Shown here one piece after another: positions 55,804 to 64,000 of a stretch of 64,000 nucleotides of DNA. The translations under genes and the position numbers were made by a program. The number at the start of each line of letters is the position of its first letter. Position 1 is the stretch's first letter. The notes under the pieces are model-generated. The model did no database searches, was not told the DNA's origin, and worked only from the letters and a program-made list of their open reading frames with translations. The stretch is from NCBI GenBank assembly GCA_950295325.1, contig OX485806.1, forward strand, positions 24,120,001-24,184,000. The letters run 5' to 3'. The DNA is from Polytrichum commune (taxonomy: Eukaryota > Streptophyta > Polytrichopsida > Polytrichales > Polytrichaceae).

Positions 55804-58800
55804 TGAGCTAGACTGCACATTGCCACCGATGACCTTCTAGCACTGGGGCCCTGGCTCGATCATTGCCAACTCTGACCCATTGATGTCAATGGGGTGTGGG
55901 CCAGAGGTTAGAGCAGGGCATGGCCGCCTTTGGCAGGCAAGCAAGCAAGCAAGCTAGCAAGCAACAACTCCCGATTGAAGAATGTTAAGATGATCATCAT
56001 CACTCCTTTAATTAATTAATTAATGAGGTTATTGGAAAAAACGATTATGTCAACCCTAGCCTGCTGCATGTGTTACAACAACGTTTTCCCACAAAGTCAA
56101 GGCCACCGAGGTTTGACCTAAATATCTGCTCCTCAATTCCATCAACCACCAGCACTGCCCACTCATCAGTCGACAGATTAATATCTTTGTCAGCAAATTC
56201 TGGCAACTTAAGTCATGCAAAAATGTGACCACCTGCTGCTCCTGCTGCTGCGAATTTATTCCTTCCCTTCCTTTTCTCCTCCTGTTGGCAGGGGAGCCGG
56301 AACACCAATGGCCTCTCTTAGCTTCATCATCGAATAATTGGCACCTTATAAGCAGTGTCGGAGGAGGTAGATTTTGGGGCATAATCGATCGGTCGGTCGT
56401 CGAGATCCAATGTTTCCAATGTCAACCATTTTCATGTTGACATCGTTGGATTTTTTTTTTTTTTTTAATTTCTCTCTTCTCTTTCTTTATTGTTGTGAGG
56501 TATATTCTGTAACCTCCTCTCGAAAATGATCGGTAGTTTTCCGGAAGTCGTCGTTTCTCAAACTCTGCCGGTTCATCTGTGACTGGCATTCGAGACTTCA
56601 GAGGAGTACCGATCAGTTTAGAGGAATCTATGGGGAATATGCCTTTGAGGATTAATAAAGAGGAACACCAGAAGATGTTGAACATGTAACTGGTTGGATT
56701 TTTTTATTTTTTATTTATAGAATCACTGGGATCTCGACCGACTATGCCCAAAAACTCTCCCTACAACTTGGCAACGTATCATCACTATTGCTCACTATTG
56801 CAGATCCATATGTATATATATATATATATACTGACTGAGGGGTTGTACTTGGGGCCTCATTGGCGCGTTCAAATTTAGCCCATGTCTACTTGGTGGGCTA
56901 GAATAGCATAGCATGTATAGAGACACCAAAATCCTCGTCACTCCACTAAGATACTCACATTTTTTTATTTGTTTTTGACACACGAGGCCAAGTGACATAA
57001 GGACCAAGGAAGATGCATCACATCACCACATGAAAAGTAACGAGATATGCACATCATGTAAGCATGTAAACCAACTTAAGTAGGTATGAATGAATGGTAC
57101 TCATACATGTACCAAGATCTTCCCCGAGGGTCCTCACATATATCAAGATTTGTCCTCTTGCAAATGATGGTTTGCTCCATCGAAGGGGTTTCATCGCTTT
57201 GTCATGAGGTGCTTGTGACCTCCTTTCGTCGGCGCAATGATCTCAAGATTAATTGACATTGAAAATTCTTGCATTTTTTAGGGTTTAGTTGGCTTTGTGA
57301 TGGCTTGGGGGTTGTTTGTGGTGGTGGATTTGGGGTTCGTCTTTGGTGGTTGGTTCCTATGCTCTTCCTTCTACATGGCAGTGTGGCAGGCTTGAGCGGT
57401 CATGCCTTCCTTGGCAACATTTTATCTTACTTGTGACCACTTTAGAGACATGACACAATCAATACTGACATCAAACTCGGTTTTCAATAGAAAATGACCA
57501 ATATAGAATATGCTAGTGATGTCCACTTACACAACATTTGAACGATAAAAGAGTCCCCCCCCCCTTATAACATTGAATTGGAAAGTATAGTCTAATCTTT
57601 GGTTATGTAGCTTAGATCAACACCTTCCCCAACTCCTATTCCAAATCATTTGGTCATGATTCACAATCGCTAACCTGCTCAAGCTCCTAATACTCAAATC
57701 CATCGGTTGGATGATTCCACAGAGCTCGAGGTGTCCACATCCGCCTCGTCTACCTTATACACGTGTGGTCATGATGTGACAAACTTTGTAAGTTACGATA
57801 GAACACTGAAAAAGCATATGTTACGGCTACGTGCTCATTATAATATGATGTTCAACATTCTAGGTTCCATAGGCAACACAGTCGCACTACGTGATCACTT
57901 AAAACAGTCGCACATACAATAGGGCCACATATTGTAAACAATTATCGGCTTTGTGGGCAGGCTAGGCTAGGCATTGTATACGTAGCTAGCAACTTTTGGG
58001 AATCTGCTTGGGATGAAACCGAACTAATAATTCCTGAACTGCATCACTAGGGAATCTCATGATGATTGGCAGCACTGAATTCGGAGAAGACGCATAATTT
58101 TTAGTTGTTTTCAATTGTTTTAGAAATAGAGTGGACTGCACACTGTAGTACCTAACTAAAGACAAGTTGGTGTTGTATGTTGTTGTTGTAGATTTGCATT
58201 CCGAGGTTTATGATTTTAGTATACTAGGCTCACGCTTAAGGTATCTGGCCATAGCCAAGTGTGGGCACCTCCAACTCCCACGTACGTTTTGGGCCGCTGG
58301 ATCGCATCACGAATTGACTCATCTAGTCAGCCATCCCAGATCATGGAGACTGTCATTTGAAGCTTTGGGAATTATAAGAGTTCACATGCATAGGTTATAA
58401 GTGGTCAAAGCGAAATATGCTCTTCAAACGATCCCTCTTTCTCTCACACGTAATATTCTCAATTATGCTAATTGTTTGAACCTAGGAAGGAAGATAGGTG
58501 TTTGCGTTTGGGAGCACAATGTCCGTTCTTAAGTCCGGGCCGTGTCATATACCACTCCAAATATAGGTGGCCAATTGAGAAGCGTATCGGCGTAAAAAGC
58601 CCACATACCTTAAGACATCCGAGTCATGCTAAGTCTAGTCATCTACGTGGATATTCGCGTAGCCACATCACGCTCGTGAGTCTCTCCTTTTTGTGGGTAT
58701 ATTTTTATTTAATAAACTACATAATAAGCAAGCTTCTAGTTCCCCATGCATGCAATTGTCGGGCTCGTCTCAATGGGCGGAAGGGGGGAAAAATCGGTCG

Positions 58801-58936
58801 CCTAACAAGTGATAGGTGTAGGAGGGAGCTTTGCAAAGCACGAGGACACTCGTATCTTTGTCCTCTTTGAGCTTTGGATGAGAAGCAAGTAGCACAATTA
58901 TGTCATTAGAGACACCAAGCACAAGAGACGCATCAA

Positions 58937-58970
<34 letters not shown>

Positions 58971-60507
58971 ATGAATTCGGTCAAATGTGGCCCTATATTT
59001 GGTACTATCCAAGACCAACCGGCTAAGCATTGTATATCTCGGGTTTTGGTTGATGGGTGTGGGTGTATTTGTGAATATTCTCTTAAAATGGTCGGATATG
59101 ATTCTAAAGTGTTGAGAATGAGTTCATCCTTAAAGGTCTAATCGGCCAAAATCGTACGTGGAAGCCACTTGTTTTTAGACCCTAAAAAGGTATTTTGCGT
59201 CGAGTTTTCAAAATTGAGCTGATTTGATCCCTCAAGTGATTGGATGCATCTATTATGTTGAGTCTCGAGTTCATCCCTTTTAGTGTACCTCTCAAGAGGT
59301 AATGACAATGCACAACCTTGTGGGATTTTCGTCTATACTTTCTTATGTTTTGGTTTAGTATAATTCCAACCATGTCCCTCATGCTACAACATGGTCCGCC
59401 ATGTTAAGCATTTGGATAACGGGTTCACATTCATGCCGGTACAATGTACGGGCGTAATTTTTCCTTTTCCTAATTCCAATCATGTGCAGTGGTTTGAAAA
59501 TAAACCTTCAAAAATAAAAATAATTTATGTGTACTCTAGATTATGACTTCGGGCCACATTTTAACAATCAAATTGTTCAATATTTATCCTCCCATCCTTT
59601 AGGGGGTTGAATAGATAACCCGAATTGAAGGGTAAGAGCCCTATGAATATCAAGAAATTAAATTGGAACAAATAATGGTTATAGATAGAAGAAGGGACCA
59701 GAAGACCCCTAGGAGGTAAATGATGTTGGGGATTGGACTCAAAGGTTGAGTTCAACTAATACTTTAATTTGATGTCATTTGCTCATGGCCTTAAATTGGC
59801 AGTAAATATACCTCATGGGCACTGCTTGATACATGTATAACATTTCATGTGCTAACTACATTGATCGCACCTAGATTATCGTGGTATAGAATTCAGTTGG
59901 CTATAAAATATGGTGGCCCGTTGTATTCTAGTGTCATTTTGGAGATTGGCATGGCTTATAAATTGCAAGCATGTCAATGTCAACATATAAAATGATAAGT
60001 GGTAACAAAATATAATGATGTTTTGGTATTTTATCGATGCTATATTCTTCAACCCACAATACTCAATTCTTCAGTGTAAGAACATTGATTTTTTATTCGT
60101 AATTTTGAACATGTGATATTGTGGACTCAAAATGGCGTAGGCCAAGAAAACCATCGTTGACTAAAATTCTAGTGAGCCACATTAACTTAGATGCTAAAGC
60201 CGTAGTAGTTCCGTGTTGTTTTATACTCTTTGGCCTAACATTGCTCTTCCCTTGGTTGCATTCCATGGGACAAGGCAAGCAAGATCCTCCTTTAATTCCT
60301 TATGGGGAGCACTTAGGCTATGTGCTATAGAATTTTCGACAAACAACTCCATTTTATTATAGTTTTCAGTCACGATCTATTTATTTGGAAACATACCATC
60401 ATCTAACTTCTTAAAAATGTTATGGGTTACTTCATCGCCTCCCAAATGTTTATACTTTCTCTAAAGAACATATAATCATAATCTTGGAACTCAGTAGAGC
60501 TTCAATG

Positions 60508-60543
<36 letters not shown>

Positions 60544-60547
60544 CTTA
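55804..60547. other. Intergenic region with microsatellites
   Basis: It holds ATTA repeats near 56010-56025, a T-rich run near 56450-56466, a TA microsatellite at about 56813-56830, and GA microsatellites at 58941-58968 and 60511-60540. Open frames at 57707-57922, 58472-58870 and 58770-59030 lack recognised motifs. No RNA gene is seen. Confidence 0.5.
56500..56770 (+). repeat. AACCGGTT-family dispersed repeat, distal copy
   Basis: It contains CTGCCGGTTCATCTGTGACTG, GAGACTTCAGAGGAGTACCG, ATCAGTTTAGAGGAATCTAT, GGAATATGCC, CAGAAGATGTTGAACATGTA, ACTGGTTGGA and CTATGCCCAAAAACTCTCCC in the family order. It is interrupted by a T/A-rich stretch at about 56698-56720. Its presence 20 kb from the other copies confirms that the family is dispersed. 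Confidence 0.6.
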
Positions 60548-60705
60548 TAGCCCACCCACACTTACTGATGTGGGCCACCAATGAACGGTGAGTACCAACA
60601 AGGGCCACTTTTAGAGTTGGTCTAGCTAGTGAGGGCCATTGGATGTAACCAGTGCTAGTACTCACCGTTCACTGGTGGCATGCACCAGTAAGTGTGGGTG
60701 GACTA
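60548..60705. mobile_element. Small Tourist-like MITE, 158 bp
   Basis: TAGCCCACCCACACTTACTG at the left is matched in inverse at the right (CAGTAAGTGTGGGTGGACTA). The similarity continues through ACGGTGAGTAC/GTACTCACCGT, about 48 bp of terminal repeat. TTA flanks both sides (60545-60547, 60706-60708). It follows directly after a GA microsatellite. Non-coding. Confidence 0.8.
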
Positions 60706-62923
60706 TTAATGAAACACAAACTAAAATTTCTCTCTTCTAGTTTTGTTTGTGACCATTTTTGTTGATACCAACAAATACACGTGCTTGTATACTTCATTCA
60801 CCCATTATCTTCAAATTTTGCAAATGTATGGATCTAGACTAGAAAAGTCCTAGGCTCCTTACAACAACCTCATCCGATGGTTCTCAAAATCTCTCAATCA
60901 AAGACTGTTAGAAAATATTTCCATATCCTAGTTTTCATCCATTCATTAGTTCTTGCCAAATAAGATATTCTTGGCTTCAAATTGGATACAATCTCTCATC
61001 ATTTGGCGAACTGTGGTAAGCCTCTAAAGTCAGTTGTCCTAAGCAAAATGATATGCTAAGTTGTCTCACATAAACACCTATGACTTCTTAGAAGAAGAAG
61101 AAGAAAATATTAAAGACTATGAAATTGCTTAAGTTAGAAAGTTGATTTCAAGACCTATCTTATGATATACATTTTGTAGAAAATTGACGTCTTGACAAAC
61201 TGTGACGAGCCTCTGAAATGGAACGAGAGTTCTTTAGCATATCAAGAGCTACAAATTACTCAACAATAATGTAAGACTATTTATCAATTTCTATCAACCT
61301 AAAAGTAATATAATTTTCAAAGATCATACATGAATTAATTATCATCTATCAACTAAAGAAGATAGGTCATATTATGAACCAATTTTGAAATATCAAAATA
61401 GAAAATGAACATGAAGAAACAAAATTATACTTAAAGAATTAAAACTTCATCATCAAATTTTATAATATATAAAATTTCACTTATAATTTTCAAATCGTAT
61501 TATATTTTAAATCATTAGGAAAAAAAACAACTAATATTGCCACATTTCACTAGAGATAATTAATCATATATCATTCACTTAAAGTTAAGAGGTCATTGGA
61601 GGTAAGGTGAGAGTTGATAGAAGGGAGAAGATGCAAATACTAGCCTTTGAAAGTCTAACTCTTTTGAAGATGGAAGTCAAAATTTTGAGAGATGTCGAGG
61701 TGAAGTCAAGGCACCTTTTAAAGGGTCGCATTAAGCAGTCGGGGGTGAGTGTCTTTATAGATTTGGGGCTTATCAATTCCCAATTGACTTGGTGTAGTCT
61801 CACCCACAGTCAATTTTGTTTCTAATACCTACTTCAAAGACTTCGTTCCAAATGATTTTCATCTAAACGATGATGATTCATCCATGATTAACTTTGTAGT
61901 GTCAAAAGACCTTTGCCAAATAGACTTTTACATTGTTGAAATAATTTTCATTGAGTCAAAAGATAGTTCTAACAACACTTAGTGAAGTCGATTTGTCTCC
62001 ACTTAAGGTGTCTAGTACTTGATATAATTTGGTGGACATGAACCCGAGCTTATATTTGTGACCATTGAACCTAATTCTAAAAACCAACTGGTATAAAAAA
62101 AACCTTGTCAATTTTTTTTAAGTCCTGCTTTGAAAAGAAAAGAAAAAACTTGAGCACAAGTTTAATGACAATTTATTTTTATTTTGAAACATGTATGTAA
62201 TTCAATTCACGCTTACTCTTGAGAAACTCACTCAAGCTTCAAATCCTCTCATGTTATGGTGTTTTAGATTAAGTTGGTATTCGAACTAGCCTTCAAAGAC
62301 TTGAAATTGGTAAGCACCTTTACGATACTTCATTCACAAACCTCTAGAAGCCATATATCATTAACATGGGTTAACGAGAGATATGCGTGTATTCCACAAT
62401 CTCCTCTCGTTGTGAAGGACATTTTGTTATATGGATCTTCACAATTACATTGTCATGGAAAACCTTGCATGACTTTGCAAAGGGTTCTGAAAAGAAAGAG
62501 CTTTCTTTCAAGGACGTTTTGCATTGAAGTCTTCAAGATACAGCGCAAATCCCACCTATAACCAACACCCTAAAATATTGCACAATACATGTATATTGCT
62601 TTTGGAAAGTGTCCACCATCTCCATAACATTAGGCCTACTATCAATAAAGCTTTGAACCCTCATAGCTTTCAAATAAGACCCACTTTGGTGTGTTGAGGT
62701 CTCCTTTCATTTGCCAATAACAATCATTTAAGTCATTTATAGTCTAAAAAACAATATAGAGTATAAATACATATGTTTATTGGCTAAAGTGACAGTTTCA
62801 GCTCCATGTACCAAGTTAGGGTTCCGTTCTAGACTTCCACGACTCTCACATTAACTTATCTGCAGTTGCGTCTCTAAGTGTCTTATTACTAAGAAGAGGA
62901 AGAGTCCCCTCTCACTTGGATTT
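60706..62923. other. AT-rich intergenic stretch
   Basis: No gene, RNA or structured repeat is recognised. Open frames on both strands at 61585-61825 cover the same bases and have no motif; the frame at 62274-62561 is also unrecognised. Confidence 0.5.
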
Positions 62924-63006
62924 GGGCGAACCAACCCACACACTCGTTCCTTGTTAGATGCCTAAACTCTTGCCTCCAAGGAACCAGTGTATTGGTTGGT
63001 TCGCCC
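62924..63006. mobile_element. 83-bp hairpin element, copy 2, with 13-bp flanking repeats
   Basis: GGGCGAACCAACC...CACTCGTTCCTTG pairs with CAAGGAACCAGTG...GGTTGGTTCGCCC. It has the same loop as 14056-14141. CCCTCTCACTTGG occurs at 62907-62919 and again at 63010-63022, an exact 13-bp direct repeat around the element that looks like a target-site duplication. Confidence 0.65.
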
Positions 63007-64000
63007 CAGCCCTCTCACTTGGCTATATGGGTTCCTATTGATGGACCCTCATGAAGGCCCTATCACGTTACCTGGGACTAAGGTGCGTGTGTGGGTCTTA
63101 GATGGTTACTTTTTCCTACCAGCCCACTTCTCCTAGGATATCAAATACGAGATTAGTATGAGATGGTTAGAAAATCCAATCCAAATCAAGGCCGTAGCCA
63201 TTTTCCTCGTTTTTTTGGGAGGTCATGTGCAAATCACACTCATTATCAATGTGAATATACTTGTGTTTGTTAACTGGTCATATAGGTTTTCCCAATTACA
63301 TTGATTGTTAAGTCTAGAATGGTTGTTTTATTTTGAGCGTGTAGTTTAGTCTCCTTCCAACACATGTCTCTCTGATATCGTTCTTGGAGCCACACATTAC
63401 CACGTACCACTCAACTATAGGTGTCCGATCAAGATAAGTAAGGTACCGAATTAGGCACGTCTACTTTGAGGTATGTGAGGTGAATGTGGACTTATTTTTT
63501 GTATCCAAAACTTATAGTTGAAGTCTAGAACATTATTCACCCGGTTCCATTTTGGTTTAAAGGAAGCTTGTCATTTCTTTGAACTTACCTCCCAATGACC
63601 CAATCTCTCCTCCATATGAAGTGAGTTCACCATTTGAATTGAAGCATGGAGAAGGAAGTGCCATCCTCAGTATGAAGATATGGATCTACATAATCAATAT
63701 ATATTTATCGTTACTTTTTATGTGGTGGTGTTTCGCCTCTGAAGGGCCCCACCTCCCCTTGTGGTGGGCACATTTTCTTGGTTCTTAATGCATTTGGCAT
63801 TGGCCTTGATGGTCTTCTGTCTCAAAGGACGTCAGTGCCAAGGCTCCAACATGGAGTGATGATAATTTGTGGAATGATTTGCCTCTAGGGGTAGCGATGG
63901 GAAAAACCCTTCTTCTCGAAACCTTCTTCTCTAGGGGTGGCGAAGGAAAGAAACGTTTCCGAAGAGCGAGCCGTAGGCGAAGCAACAAACGGGGAAGACA
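63007..64000. other. Window end, intergenic
   Basis: It includes the diverged repeat at 63110-63290. The last 150 bp contain a loose direct repeat (AACCCTTCTTCTCGAAACC and AACCTTCTTCTCTAGGGG). No gene is recognised up to the window edge. Confidence 0.45.
63110..63290 (+). repeat. Diverged dispersed repeat, copy 2
   Basis: Partner of 1040-1245; see the shared landmarks there. Here they read CCTAGGATATCAAATACGAG, AATCCAAATCAAGG, TTTTTTGGGAGGTCAT, ATTATCAATGTGAATATACT and GGTCATATAGG. Confidence 0.45.

Overview
The window reads as nuclear DNA of a repeat-rich green-lineage (streptophyte) genome. Three observations support this: a CCCTAAA plant-type telomere motif at 28254-28278, a Stowaway-type MITE with CTCCCTCCGT ends, and B3 DNA-binding domains, a fold known mainly from the green lineage. 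piggyBac transposons are rare or absent in flowering plants as far as I know, so an alga of the Chara type or a bryophyte/fern-grade plant seems likelier. That host call is inference. I see no intact ordinary host gene, no tRNA/rRNA gene and no CRISPR array. Most of the 64 kb is AT-rich DNA built from short non-autonomous DNA transposons, tandem repeats and decayed transposase or reverse-transcriptase fragments.

The outstanding object is a 10,780-bp GC-richer island, 15172-25951. It is a complete piggyBac-superfamily transposon: TTAA target duplications at 15168-15171 and 25952-25955, exact 15-bp terminal inverted repeats starting CCC, and a transposase with all three catalytic aspartates and a C-terminal cysteine-rich finger. 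The transposase appears to be spliced. Exons at 16125-16241, 17039-17176, 17309-17678 and 19747-22543 join in frame at three GT-AG introns and add an N-terminal tail with a KEN box and an RxxL motif. One frameshift (about 21531-21539) sits just before the first catalytic aspartate. Downstream on the same strand the element carries a second gene (24066-24939) encoding two B3 domains, with a typical 147-bp intron and one further frame break. A B3 transcription-factor-like cargo gene in a piggyBac element is the best candidate for an undescribed system here.

Left part (1-15171): AT-rich spacer, copies of an AACCGGTT-containing dispersed repeat (1935-2860), a MULE-like MITE with 8-bp target duplications (3409-3818), a foldback element (5066-5532), a degenerate BED-finger/hAT fragment (7950-8339), a MITE packed with self-complementary tandem units (8929-9294), an unassigned broken coding remnant (9660-10560) and a 86-bp hairpin element (14056-14141).

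Middle part (25952-45075): a 48-bp minisatellite next to the piggyBac, a tRNA-derived SINE, several TTA/TAA-flanked Tourist-like MITEs (one with a 42-bp unit amplified ten times), a large inverted repeat, a three-copy 208-bp tandem repeat, a 5'-truncated LINE on the minus strand (37210-39710), a hAT C-terminal remnant (41230-41670), a Stowaway MITE keeping a mariner N-terminal stub, and a Tc1/mariner/IS630-like helix-turn-helix remnant.

Right part (45076-64000): mostly featureless AT-rich spacer with two more copies of the large Tourist-like family (52377-52875, 55301-55803), further foldback elements and GA/AT microsatellites.
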